Shown here piece after piece: positions 11,932 to 20,495 of a stretch of DNA of 64,000 nucleotides. The stretch's first letter is position 1. Every line of letters begins with the position of its first letter. The notes under the pieces are model-generated. The model saw nothing but the letters and a program-made list of their open reading frames with translations. It searched no databases and was not told the origin of the DNA. A program made the translations under genes and the position numbers. This DNA is from Candidatus Flexifilum affinis (GTDB taxonomy: Bacteria > Chloroflexota > Anaerolineae > Aggregatilineales > Phototrophicaceae), in NCBI GenBank assembly GCA_016713325.1, contig JADJPJ010000004.1:124001-188000 (forward strand), read 5' to 3'.

Positions 11932-12603
11932 CTATGCTGCGGACGGTTTCGCGTTGCGCTTGATGCGGTTGACCAGCCACCCGGCGGGGCGGCCGATCAC
12001 GATGATGAAGACGGTGGCGGCCAGCATGAACCACAGGTTGTAGGCGACGCTGCCCAATTCCTCCCAGCGGAAGTCGAACAGGCTGGTGCTCCCACCTTCC
12101 GCCACGTCCGCCGGCGGCTCCGTGCCGCTGGGGGCGTCGCCCTTCAGACGCGCGGCCAGATCTTCGACTGTGACACGCCCGCTGTTGACGACGACCAGCA
12201 GGTTGTCCAGGCTCCGACCCTGGGCGGTCATGTCGGCTGACACCTGCTCCACGTCGACTCCGGCGGCGGCCAACGCGGTGGTGAAGTCTTCGAGCGTCAT
12301 CGTGCCGGTGGTGGTCTCTTCAGCGGGCTGTGCGGCGCTGGCTTCGACGGCGCTGTTTGCCGACTCGGAAGCGCTGGCTTCAACGGCACTTGATTCGGCG
12401 GCTTCACGGTCGGGCAGTGCGCCGTCCTCGGCCATTGCGAAGCCCGGCTCTCCGGAACTCATGCTCAGGACCAGGGTCGTGCTCTGCACCGGGCTGATCA
12501 GATCGCCCTGCGCCCACAGGATAGCTCCGCTGAGAATGACGATCGCGACGAGGATGATGAACCCCCGAAGTCCATTGGTGTTCTTGCGTTCCAGGCGTGC
12601 CAT
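11932..12603 (-). CDS. Two-TM membrane protein of the flavin redox operon, function unknown
   Basis: Not recognised as a named family. Seen: 223 residues; TM helix about 13-31 (FIILVAIVILSGAILWA), an Ala/Ser/Glu-rich low-complexity stretch (about 70-105), a helical segment with LEDFTTALAAAGVDVEQ and VTVEDLAARLKG, and a second TM at about 190-208 (YNLWFMLAATVFIIVIG) followed by a basic tail. ATG 12603 is chosen for its ribosome site (GGAGAAA). It sits between the DUF4405 protein and the FMN-binding protein. Inference: a scaffold or membrane tether linking the cytochrome b-like protein to the flavoprotein on the outer face. Confidence 0.7.
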   Translation of the reverse strand: MARLERKNTNGLRGFIILVAIVILSGAILWAQGDLISPVQSTTLVLSMSSGEPGFAMAEDGALPDREAAESSAVEASASESANSAVEASAAQPAEETTTGTMTLEDFTTALAAAGVDVEQVSADMTAQGRSLDNLLVVVNSGRVTVEDLAARLKGDAPSGTEPPADVAEGGSTSLFDFRWEELGSVAYNLWFMLAATVFIIVIGRPAGWLVNRIKRNAKPSAA

Positions 12604-12634
12604 GAGATGTTTCTCCTTCGGATTCCGCGGCGGC

Positions 12635-13179
12635 CTAGTTCGACGCGTCGCTGTTGGCGCGCTTCGGCAGCCAGCCAAAGAGGTATTTCGCGCTGTAGGT
12701 CTTGATCCACTTCCAGTGCATCGCCACGTGCAGGGCGACGATGATCAGCACCAGCTCGGAGCCGACCATGTGCAGAGTTTGCAGGGTCCGCTGGAAATCC
12801 TCGGCCAGTGACAGGTTGAGGCCGATGGTGCGCGAGATGAGGATGCCGCTGATGGTGACGAAGACCATGTCGGCGAACAGCAGAACGTTGAGCACGTAGT
12901 TCAGCCGCGCCTCGTGCAGGATCTTCCTGAAGAAGGTTCGGGTGAGGCTGACGACCCATTCCCAGTGCAGGAGGATGTGCAGCAGGAATGCAGCCGCGAA
13001 GACCAGGCCGAGCACTTCGTGCAGCGCCAGGCCGGTGAAGTGCTCTCTTCCATTTCGACGATGAAGACCAGCGCCAGCAGAAGGTCGAGGAAGAGGTTCA
13101 GGCGCGTCTTGTTGATTTTACGTCTGCTGACCGCGCGGTCCTGGACGATGGTTTTCGGATTCAGTGTTTGCGTCGCCAT
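12635..13179 (-). CDS. DUF4405 cytochrome b-like four-TM protein (frameshifted)
   Basis: Seen: N-terminus MATQTLNPKTIVQDR then TM1 LFLDLLLALVFIVEMEE; the frame breaks at about 13043. Adding one base gives RHFTGLALHEVLGL and TM2-TM4 with paired histidines (HILLHWEW, HMVGSEL, HVAMHWKW), about 181 residues. Family knowledge: DUF4405 proteins resemble the membrane cytochrome b of formate dehydrogenase and bind haem b through such histidines. First gene of the minus-strand operon leading to the FMN-binding protein and ApbE. Inference: moves electrons from the quinone pool or a cytoplasmic donor across the membrane to the flavoprotein. The break is probably a single-base sequence error. Confidence 0.82.
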
Positions 13180-13254
13180 GTCAACAGCTCCTGTGATGTT
13201 GGACGAACACGCTCATCACTTTAGCCGGAAGCCGTGGGGCCGTGGTTATAGGCA

Positions 13255-13283
13255 CCTCAAATAACCTCAAATTCGATTTAAGG
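13255..13283. promoter_or_regulatory. Phased direct repeats CCTCAAAT, putative OmpR-type binding site 1
   Basis: CCTCAAAT occurs at 13255-13262 and 13265-13272, 10 bp apart, followed by the inverted variant ATTTAAGG at 13276-13283. One-turn-spaced direct repeats are the usual target layout for OmpR/PhoB-family regulators. It lies between the redox operon start (13179) and the response regulator start (13492). Assignment to that regulator is inference. Confidence 0.6.
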
Positions 13284-13357
13284 TTGGCGGCCAGGGAACT
13301 ACGGACGGTGGGCGCGCGGAGGGCGCCGCACAGAACCTGGTTTGCCCGGCAGTGGAA

Positions 13358-13375
13358 CCTCAAATATCCTTAAAT
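13358..13375. promoter_or_regulatory. CCTCAAAT/CCTTAAAT direct repeat, putative OmpR-type binding site 2
   Basis: CCTCAAAT (13358-13365) and CCTTAAAT (13368-13375) repeat the first site with the same 10-bp spacing, 103 bp away and nearer the response-regulator gene. Two copies of a phased motif in one 312-bp divergent promoter region suggest each flanks one of the two operons, consistent with autoregulation plus control of the redox genes. Confidence 0.6.
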
Positions 13376-13491
13376 CCTGCGCCAACTGATTGATCGCGCA
13401 GGGCAGGCGGTGCGATACTGATAACGACAGGTGCGCGCCGGAACTGCACGGCCGGAACCTCCCCCAGCAAGTCAATAAGGTCGAAGTAGCC

Positions 13492-14190
13492 ATGGCCCAG
13501 ATTGTGATGATTGAAGATGATCGGCTGATTTCCGAGCCGGTGGCCCGCGCGCTGCGCAGCGCCGGCTATGAGACCATCGTCGCCAGCAGCGGCAAAACCG
13601 GTCTGGAGATGGTCCTGAGCCAGAAGCCGGATCTGGTCATCCTCGACATCATGCTGCCGGAGATGGACGGTTGGGAGGTGTGCAAGGCCATTCGTGAGAC
13701 CAGCCTGGTGCCCATCCTGATGCTGACCGCGCTGAACGAGGAGATCGACCGGGTCCTGGGGCTGGAGCTGGGCGCAGACGACTACATGAGCAAGCCGTTC
13801 AGCACGCGCGAACTGCTGGCCCGCATCAAGGCGGCGCTGCGCCGGGTGGAGTTCGACCGGGCGGGACTGCAGGAGGACCAATCGATCACTATCGGCGAGA
13901 TTCGCATCGACATTGCTCAGCGCCGGGTCTTCAAGAGAGGGCAGAAGCTTGAACTGCGCTACAAGGAGTTCGAGCTGCTCAGCCTCCTGGTGTCGCACCT
14001 GGGCGAAGTCGTGAGCCGCGCCGAGATCTTCGACAAGGTGTGGGGCACCGACTGGCTGGGCGACATGCGCACGCTCGACGTGCACATCCGCTGGCTGCGC
14101 GAAAAGCTGGAGGACGATCCGAGCGATCCGGCATATGTCCAGACGGTCCGCGGCGTCGGCTATCGCTTTGCGCCGGTTTCGCGATCATGA
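13492..14190 (+). CDS. OmpR/PhoB-family response regulator
   Basis: Seen: 232 residues. Receiver domain (about 1-120) with the acidic pocket (IEDD), phospho-acceptor Asp in LVILDIMLPEMDG, the switch Thr in MLTAL and Lys in DDYMSKPFS; then a winged-helix DNA-binding domain (about 130-230) ending TLDVHIRWLREKLEDD and TVRGVGYRF. ATG 13492 starts exactly at the receiver domain. It overlaps the kinase gene by an ATGA. Inference: controls the divergent flavin redox operon and itself through the CCTCAAAT repeats upstream. Confidence 0.93.
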   Translation: MAQIVMIEDDRLISEPVARALRSAGYETIVASSGKTGLEMVLSQKPDLVILDIMLPEMDGWEVCKAIRETSLVPILMLTALNEEIDRVLGLELGADDYMSKPFSTRELLARIKAALRRVEFDRAGLQEDQSITIGEIRIDIAQRRVFKRGQKLELRYKEFELLSLLVSHLGEVVSRAEIFDKVWGTDWLGDMRTLDVHIRWLREKLEDDPSDPAYVQTVRGVGYRFAPVSRS

Positions 14191-15702
14191 ACGCCTCGTC
14201 CCTGCCCCGGCCTATGCTTCCCTGGTTCGACCGCCTGCATAACCTGAGCATTCGCAAACGCCTGCTCCTGGCCTACGTCGGCCTACTGCTGGTCGGCTTT
14301 CTGGCGCTGACCCTGGTCGCCGGCGGCCAGATCGCCCAGGCGGCCCGCGCCGACTACGAACAGCGCCTGCTCAACGAGGTGCACCTCCTCAGTCAGGGGT
14401 TGAGCGCCGCGCTTCCGAACCACGATCAGGACTGGACGGAGGAGAACCAGGCGGCGCTGAATGCCCTCATCGCCGAGTACGAGACGCAGCTCAACGGCAC
14501 GGTGGCTGTGTACAACCTGGATGGCGACCGCGGTGGATCGCCGCCCGGCCGCGAGGGCTTCCGCGACGCACCGGAGATGGAGACGGCCATCCGCGATGGC
14601 GTGGGTCGTGGTCGAGCGCGAGGATGAAGACGGCCGGCCTGCGCTGTACACGGCCGCGCCTCTGAGGAACGGCTCTCGCCAGGACTACGGGTTTGGCATC
14701 GTTCAGCTCAGCGTACCCCTGGACAACCTGAATGCGCTGATCTGGGATCGGTGGGTTTTGCTGCTGCTGGTCTTCGGCGCGGTGCTGGCCGTGACCGTGA
14801 TCGCGGCGCTGTGGGTGTCGCGCTCGATCATCCTGCCGCTGCTACGTCTGCGCGATTCGGCCCTGCGGCTGTCTCAGGGCGATCTGACGTACCGGGTGAC
14901 CGATCTGCGCGAAGACGAGATCGGCGCGGTGGGCCGAGCCTTCAACGTGATGGCGTCGCAGGTCCAGAGCATGCTGGAAGAGCAGCGCGCCTTTGCCAGC
15001 AACACCTCGCACGAACTGCGCACGCCGCTGACCACCATCCGCCTGCGTTCGGAGGCGCTGCGCTACGAGGAGGACCTCGATGCAGAGACGACGGCGCAGT
15101 ACATCGTCGAAATCGACGAGGAGATCAGGCGGCTGAGCACCATGGTCGAGGACCTGACTCTGCTCTCGCGCTTCGACGCCGGCCGCGCTGAACTGGGGCG
15201 GAGCGAGATCGACATCGTTCGGCTGGCGGCCAGCCTGAAACAGCAGGAGCAGGCGCGGGCGGATGCGCGCCAAATCGCTCTGACCGTGGAGGCGCCCGAT
15301 ACGATCATCCCCATCCGCGGCAGCCTGAACCACCTGATGATCGTCTTCCGCAACCTGCTGGAGAATGCCATCAAGTACACCCCCAGGGGCGGCCAGATCA
15401 CCTGGACGATCCAGTCTGAGGCGAATGGCGTGCGCAGCGTCATCTGCGACAACGGGCAAGGCATCGCCCCGGCCAATCTGCCGCACGTGTTCGAGCGCTT
15501 CTACCGCGCCGACAAGTCCCGCGCCCGCGATGTGCCCGGCACAGGCCTTGGGCTGTCGCTGGTGAAGTCGATTGTCGATGCCTACGGGGGCACGGTGACC
15601 GTCGAAAGCTCGGGACTTCAGCACGGGACGAGGGTGACGGTCTTTCTGCCCTACCAACCGGCTGGCGCGGAGGCGGCACCGAGCGCTTACGCCGGCGCAT
15701 AG
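14187..15702 (+). CDS. HAMP-containing sensor histidine kinase (frameshifted)
   Basis: Seen: about 505 residues. TM1 (LLLAYVGLLLVGFLALTLVAG), an extracytoplasmic region of about 150 residues, TM2 (WVLLLLVFGAVLAVTVIAAL), HAMP, HisKA with the phospho-accepting His in NTSHELRTPLTTIR, and HATPase_c with N box FRNLLENAIKYTP, G1 DNGQGIAP and G2 GTGLGLSLVKSIV. The frame breaks at about 14605, in the sensor domain just after ETAIRDGVG, and resumes VVEREDEDGRPALY. ATGA overlap with the response regulator makes a standard pair. The signal is unknown; redox or metal status would fit the divergent operon. Confidence 0.9.
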
Positions 15703-15788
15703 GGGGCCGACGGCAGGGCGCAAAGCTGCAGGGCGGACCCGCGTGTCTGGCCGGATCTCTCAGTGCTGTCTCTCGTCATGGCTACTCC

Positions 15789-15850
15789 CGCCGAGGGCTA
15801 AAGCGCCTCGGCTACAGAACCGACAGGTCCACTGAAGGGACCAAAAGACA
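15789..15850 (+). repeat. Interspersed palindromic repeat element, copy 1
   Basis: A hairpin (CCGAGGGCTAAAGCGCCTCGG) is followed by CTACAGAACCGACAGG and TCCACTGAAGGGACC. The same two-part arrangement recurs at 33939-34030 with compensating changes in the hairpin arms (CCGGGTGTTAAAACACCCGG), which argues that the structure is conserved rather than the sequence. The right arm is weaker here than in copy 2. It resembles REP-like or MITE-like elements. The rest of the 15703-16069 spacer shows nothing recognisable. Confidence 0.65.
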
Positions 15851-16069
15851 AGTCTGCGTTCTAGCTCCTTTAGCTAGATTGCCTTTGCCTAGCCGATGAG
15901 CTTCCCACCAGCGCCTTTGGCGGAGCAGCACACCGATCCGGCATGATTCCTTTCGATTATTTATCGGTCCTGTTCCTTCTCATTTCTCATGACTCTTTAG
16001 TGCTCCTGGCGGCGGCGAACGCGCCAGGTGGCTCATGCGCATCTCAGAAGACGTCCTCATAATGGCGGT

Positions 16070-17050
16070 ATGCAGACACGTTCGATGTCCTCCGACCCCG
16101 CATACGACGACCGAGCGCGAAGTCGATCCCTCGCTGCGACGGCGCTGGCCCTGATCAGGCTGGGCCGGCTGCATTTTCTGGCCGGCGGCGTGCTGCTGCA
16201 TCTGCTCGGCGTGGCGATGGCCCTGTACGCCGGCGCGCCGCTCAACGTTGCGGCGCTGCTGTGGGGGCAGATCGCCATCACCGCCACCCAGTTGATGACC
16301 CACTACGCCAACGACTACTTCGACCTCGACGCCGACCGCGCCAACCGCACGCCGACCAACTGGTCGGGCGGCAGCCGTGTGCTGGTCGAGCGGGCCGTGC
16401 CGCCGCATCTGGCGCTGCGTGTGGCACTCGGCGCTGCGAGTGTCGCGCTGGTCGCGAATCTCGTCCTGAGCCTGGTCGTGCAGCCCGGCCTGACGACCTT
16501 CGCGCTGCTCGGGCTGGCGCAGTTGGCCGCCTGGTTCTACAGCGCGCCGCCCCTGCGTCTGCATTCGCGCGGGCTGGGCGAGGCGACGACGATGATCGTG
16601 GTCACGCTGCTGACGCCGCTCACCGGCTATGCGCTGCACGCCCGGCGTGTCGACCTGCTGCCCCTGCTGGTCAGCGCGCCGCTGTGCTGCATTCAGTTTG
16701 CGATGCTGCTGGCCATCGAGTTCCCCGACGCCGAAGGCGACCGTCTCGCCGGCAAGCGCACCCTGGTCGTCACGTTCGGCGGGGCCACGGCGATTCGCCT
16801 GTACGTCGGCTTCGTTGTGCCGCCTTTTCTGATCCTGCCCGCGCTGGTGGTCCTGGGCCTGCCGGCGGCCAACGCGCTGGCCGTGGCGCTGCTGCTGCCG
16901 CTGGCGATCGGCCTGCTGTGGCATGCCCGGCGCGGCGACTGGCGCCGGCCTGAGCGCTGGAACGGCTTCGCCTTTCACACCATTGTGCTGCTCATGGCCT
17001 CGGCGGCGGCGCAGTTCGGCGCGCTGCTGCTGCTGATCGGCACGCGCTGA
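16070..17050 (+). CDS. UbiA-family prenyltransferase (MenA-like)
   Basis: Seen: about 326 residues, eight or nine TM helices. The first Asp-rich motif is NDYFDLDAD and the second DAEGDRLAGKR, both intact; they bind Mg-prenyl diphosphate. A TNWSGGSRVL segment resembles the GGG-RVL region of menaquinone-type prenyltransferases. ATG at 16070 is taken; 16085 is equally possible and neither has a strong ribosome site. It is 67 bp upstream of the methyltransferase/oxidoreductase fusion and type III PKS on the same strand. Family: membrane transfer of a polyprenyl chain to an aromatic ring. Inference: prenylates the polyketide product of this cluster; a plain menaquinone role is less likely because no other men gene is here. 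Confidence 0.85.
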   Translation: MQTRSMSSDPAYDDRARSRSLAATALALIRLGRLHFLAGGVLLHLLGVAMALYAGAPLNVAALLWGQIAITATQLMTHYANDYFDLDADRANRTPTNWSGGSRVLVERAVPPHLALRVALGAASVALVANLVLSLVVQPGLTTFALLGLAQLAAWFYSAPPLRLHSRGLGEATTMIVVTLLTPLTGYALHARRVDLLPLLVSAPLCCIQFAMLLAIEFPDAEGDRLAGKRTLVVTFGGATAIRLYVGFVVPPFLILPALVVLGLPAANALAVALLLPLAIGLLWHARRGDWRRPERWNGFAFHTIVLLMASAAAQFGALLLLIGTR

Positions 17051-17117
17051 TCGGGCGCGTTCATCCGATCCTTATCGGACATTCTTCCATCATCTAATCG
17101 TCGCTGCACACAATGAA

Positions 17118-19049
17118 ATGACCGGCAACCATCGGCAACTTCGCATAGTGAGGGGATTGGCAGTGCTGATTCCACCCCGGCGCACGGACACCGAGCTGCT
17201 CGATCAGGGACTGGGTACGCCAGAGGATGTGCGCGCAAATCTGCGGGACATGTGGCGGCTGAACCGGGTCTTCGGCGGTGTCGGGGCTGTCACGAGTCAC
17301 CTGCTGCCGGCGCTGCGCAGCGCCTCGCATCCTGTGCATGTCGCCGACATTGGCGCGGGGTCGGGTCAACTGGCGCTGCATCTGACGCGATGGGCCGCGC
17401 GGGAGAGCCTGCCGCTGCACGTCTACCCGCTCGACATTGCGGCGCGCAACCTGGACGCCGCTGAACCCGCCGCGAGGTCCCACCCAGGCGTGCGCTTCGT
17501 GCAGGGGGATGGCCTGGCGCTTCCCTTCGCCGCCGGCGCGGTCGATTATTTCATCTCCTCCCTGGTCCTTCACCACTTCGATCCGGATGCCGTGGTTCAC
17601 CTATTACGCCACACCTTCGAGCGGGCAGGGCGCGGCATCATCATGAGCGACATTACGCGCGGCCGAACGCCGATGGCCGCCTTCCGGCTGCTGGGGGCGG
17701 TCGCTCCGCTGCACCCGATGACGCGCGACGACGGCATACTCTCGATCTGGCGGGCCTACACGCCCGACGAGCTGCTGGCCCTGGCCCGCGCGGCAGGGCT
17801 GCGCGGTGCGCGGGTAACCCGTCACTTTTCCTGGCGCATGACCCTGGTGGCGGAGCACGTGGCGACGATTCTCGACGCGGTGCATTACGACGCTGTGGTG
17901 ATTGGCGGCGGCCTGGCTGGCTGTATGGCGGCGATCACGCTGGCGCAGGGCGGGCGGCGCGTGGCCCTGCTGGAAGCCGGCAGCTACCCCCGCGCCAAGG
18001 TCTGCGGGGAGTTTCTCTCGCCGGAGTGCGCGGCGCTATTTGATGCCGTCGGCTTCCTGCCGGATCTGCACGCGCTTGGCCCGGCAATCATCCGCACCCT
18101 GCGTCTCACCGCGCCCAACGGTGTCGAGTGGTGCGCGGCCCTGCCCGCACCGGCGTTCAGCGTCAGCCGCTATGCGCTCGACGCGGCGCTGGCCGACTAT
18201 GCCGCGCGGCAGGGCGTCGAGGTGCACAGTGAAACCCGCGTCACCGAACGCGCTGGGACAGTGATCGACGGCTTCACCGTCACGGCTCAACTGCGGGCGG
18301 GGGCGACACCGGTGCGGGCGGCTGGGGTGATCGTCGCGTATGGCCGGCGCAGCAACCTGGATCGCTTCCTCGGGCGGCGCTTTTTCGCCGAACCGCAGCC
18401 GCTGGTCGGGCTGAAGCGGCACTTTCGAGGGCGACCGCTGCCGGAGCACATCGATCTGCACATCTTCCCCGGCGGCTACTGCGGCGTCTCACAGGTCGAA
18501 AACGACCGCACCAATGTCTGCCTGCTGGTCGATCAGGCCGTCTTTCAGGCGAGCGCGGGCGGAGCCAGCGGAACGCCGCCTGTCGATCGGTTCATCGCCT
18601 GGATGCGCGCGCAGAATCCGCATCTGGAGGCGTGGCTGCTCGATGCCGTCCCGCTCGACGACGCCTGGCTGAGCATCGGGCAGGTGCCGCTGTGCGCTAA
18701 GTCGCCGCTGGAGGGGGATCTGCTGGTGGCCGGCGATGCGGCGGGCATGATCGCCCCGCTGGCCGGCGATGGCATGGCCATGGCGCTGCACAGCGGGCGG
18801 TTGGCCGCACATACGCTGGAGCGCTTCCTTGCAGGTGAGGCCACAGCCGAGATAGCCAAATCGGATTACGCCCGGATGTGGATGCGTACCTTCCGCGGTC
18901 GCTTGCAGTTGGGCCGCTTTCTTCACCGGGCTCTGGTACGACCGCGCGTGCTTTCTCCCGCGCTGCGCGTCCTGCGGCGCTTTCCCTCTGCCGGCGACTG
19001 GCTGGTGCAGCACACCCGTGATATTGGTTTACTGGAGCAGTCCAAATGA
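17118..19049 (+). CDS. Methyltransferase / FAD-dependent oxidoreductase fusion
   Basis: Seen: 643 residues. Residues about 1-245 form a class I SAM methyltransferase (motif I VADIGAGSGQLALHL, then SSLVLHHFDPDA). From about 255 a geranylgeranyl-reductase/PHBH-type flavoprotein follows: GxGxxG site VVIGGGLAGCMAA, KVCGEFLSPE, and the second FAD motif GDAAGMIAPLAGDGMAMAL at about 540. No in-frame stop or obvious indel separates the halves. Family: in Streptomyces the separate enzymes SrsB and SrsC methylate and oxidatively hydroxylate the alkylresorcinol made by the PKS SrsA; here both activities would sit on one chain. The PKS start overlaps this stop (ATGATGA). Inference: tailors the polyketide to a methylated (hydro)quinone. 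A reductase acting on prenyl double bonds is the alternative for the second half. Confidence 0.85.
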   Translation: MTGNHRQLRIVRGLAVLIPPRRTDTELLDQGLGTPEDVRANLRDMWRLNRVFGGVGAVTSHLLPALRSASHPVHVADIGAGSGQLALHLTRWAARESLPLHVYPLDIAARNLDAAEPAARSHPGVRFVQGDGLALPFAAGAVDYFISSLVLHHFDPDAVVHLLRHTFERAGRGIIMSDITRGRTPMAAFRLLGAVAPLHPMTRDDGILSIWRAYTPDELLALARAAGLRGARVTRHFSWRMTLVAEHVATILDAVHYDAVVIGGGLAGCMAAITLAQGGRRVALLEAGSYPRAKVCGEFLSPECAALFDAVGFLPDLHALGPAIIRTLRLTAPNGVEWCAALPAPAFSVSRYALDAALADYAARQGVEVHSETRVTERAGTVIDGFTVTAQLRAGATPVRAAGVIVAYGRRSNLDRFLGRRFFAEPQPLVGLKRHFRGRPLPEHIDLHIFPGGYCGVSQVENDRTNVCLLVDQAVFQASAGGASGTPPVDRFIAWMRAQNPHLEAWLLDAVPLDDAWLSIGQVPLCAKSPLEGDLLVAGDAAGMIAPLAGDGMAMALHSGRLAAHTLERFLAGEATAEIAKSDYARMWMRTFRGRLQLGRFLHRALVRPRVLSPALRVLRRFPSAGDWLVQHTRDIGLLEQSK

Positions 19050-20125
19050 TGAACGCGCCGAAACTGCTCGCCCTGGAGACAGGCGTGCCGACGCAGTGCT
19101 ATCGACAGGAGGAGATCACCGACTTCTTCGTACAGTTGATCACCGCCCAGGGCAGCAAGCGCGAGCGCGCCATCCGCGCCGCCATGCGCTATGCCGGCGT
19201 GGAATGCCGCTATTCCGCCATCGAACCCGACTACTTCATCCAGCCGCGCTCGACGCAGGAACGCAACGACCGCTATATGGCCGAGGCCATGCCGCTGGGC
19301 GAGCGAGTGATTGCCGCCGGTCTGGAGCGGGCGGGCGTCTCGCCGGGCGACATCGACAGTTTCGTCGTCGTCTCCTGCACCGGCTTCAGCGTGCCGGGGC
19401 TGGACCTGCTGCTGGCGCAGCGCCTGGGCATGCCCTCGCATCTGGCGCGGACACAGGTGTGGGGCATGGGCTGCTATGGCGCCTTCCCCGGCCTGCGGCG
19501 GGCGCTCGACAGTGTGCGAACACGCCCCGGAGGGCTGGCGCTGCTGCTGGCCCTGGAACTCTGCACGCTGCATCTCCAGTTCGACGACTCGACGGAGACG
19601 GTGGTGTCCACCTCGCTGTTTGCCGATGGCGCAGGCATGGCGCTGATCGGCAGTGGGCATGGCGGAGACGCTCAGGGACGAGATGCCCTGGTTCCGGCGT
19701 TGATCGACTCTGAGACCTTCTGCGACTACCAGACGCTGGAACACATGACCTTCAACCTGACCGACCAGGGCTTCCGCATGTATTTGTCCAGCTACGTGCC
19801 GGATGTGCTGGCGGCCAACATCGTGCCATTCGTCGCCCGCCTGCTGGAGCGGAACGGCCTGTGTCGCGAGGACGTGCGCTTCTGGGCCATCCACCCCGGC
19901 AGCAAGCGGATTGTGGAATACATTCAGGCGCAGCTCGCACTGGAGGACGAGCAGGTGCAGTGCTCGCTCGACGTGCTGCGCGATTATGGCAATATGTCCT
20001 CGGCGACGGTGCTGTTCGTACTGGAGCGCATTTTGCAGGCGGGCACTGCCCGGCCCGGCGACTATGGCGTGATGATGGCGTTCGGACCGGGGCTGACGAT
20101 GGAGGCGATTCTTCTGCGCTGGTGA
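19046..20125 (+). CDS. Type III polyketide synthase (chalcone/alkylresorcinol synthase family)
   Basis: Seen: 359 residues with the full thiolase-fold triad: Cys143 in VWGMGCYGAFPGL, His283 in WAIHPGSKR and Asn316 in DYGNMSSATV; C-terminal GPGLTMEAILLRW is the usual family ending. The start overlaps the preceding stop, so ATG 19046 or 19049 is used. Family: condenses an acyl-CoA starter with malonyl-CoA into resorcinols, pyrones or phloroglucinols. Context (prenyltransferase, methyltransferase, flavoprotein) points to a lipid-type alkylresorcinol or quinone. Starter and ring closure cannot be read from sequence by eye. Confidence 0.93.
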   Translation: MMNAPKLLALETGVPTQCYRQEEITDFFVQLITAQGSKRERAIRAAMRYAGVECRYSAIEPDYFIQPRSTQERNDRYMAEAMPLGERVIAAGLERAGVSPGDIDSFVVVSCTGFSVPGLDLLLAQRLGMPSHLARTQVWGMGCYGAFPGLRRALDSVRTRPGGLALLLALELCTLHLQFDDSTETVVSTSLFADGAGMALIGSGHGGDAQGRDALVPALIDSETFCDYQTLEHMTFNLTDQGFRMYLSSYVPDVLAANIVPFVARLLERNGLCREDVRFWAIHPGSKRIVEYIQAQLALEDEQVQCSLDVLRDYGNMSSATVLFVLERILQAGTARPGDYGVMMAFGPGLTMEAILLRW

Positions 20126-20143
20126 ATGGCGGGGGATGTGTCC

Positions 20144-20374
20144 TCAGGAGGCGGTTTCTTCCCCGCCGAAGGTCAGGCCTTTCTCGGCCAGGGCTTCGCG
20201 GAGCACTTGGATGGCCTTCGGGCCGATGCCGTGCAGATAGGCGATATCCTTGACCTCGACCCCGGCCAATTGATCGAGCTGGCGGTAGCCCGCCCCGTGC
20301 AGCGCCCGCCGTGCCGGTTGGCCGATTCCCCTGGGGAAGTCGTCCGCCTGGGCCGTCTGTTGTTTCGACTTCAT
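20144..20374 (-). CDS. Small helix-hairpin-helix (RNAP alpha-CTD-like) protein
   Basis: Seen: 76 residues beginning MKSKQQTAQADDFPRGIG. Two HhH-like turns, GIGQPARRALHGAGY and LHGIGPKAIQVLREAL, resemble the DNA-binding alpha-CTD of RNA polymerase. ATG 20374 is chosen because AGGAG lies 8 bp upstream. It converges on the PKS gene 18 bp away. Family: small nucleic-acid-binding proteins of unclear role. No operon partner is evident. Confidence 0.7.
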   Translation of the reverse strand: MKSKQQTAQADDFPRGIGQPARRALHGAGYRQLDQLAGVEVKDIAYLHGIGPKAIQVLREALAEKGLTFGGEETAS

Positions 20375-20495
20375 GACGAATACTCCTGGTGCGGGCACAG
20401 TGCGCCCGACGTATGGGAAGGCATCCTGCGGCGTTGGCTGATCGATTCGTTTGCCAGCATACTTGTTCAGCCGTACCGGGTCAAGCGGACTCCGG

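Noticed and set aside
15980..16978. Minus-strand frame of 332 residues
   Set aside because: Antisense to the prenyltransferase, Gln/Arg-rich, no fold; UbiA motifs are clear on the plus strand.
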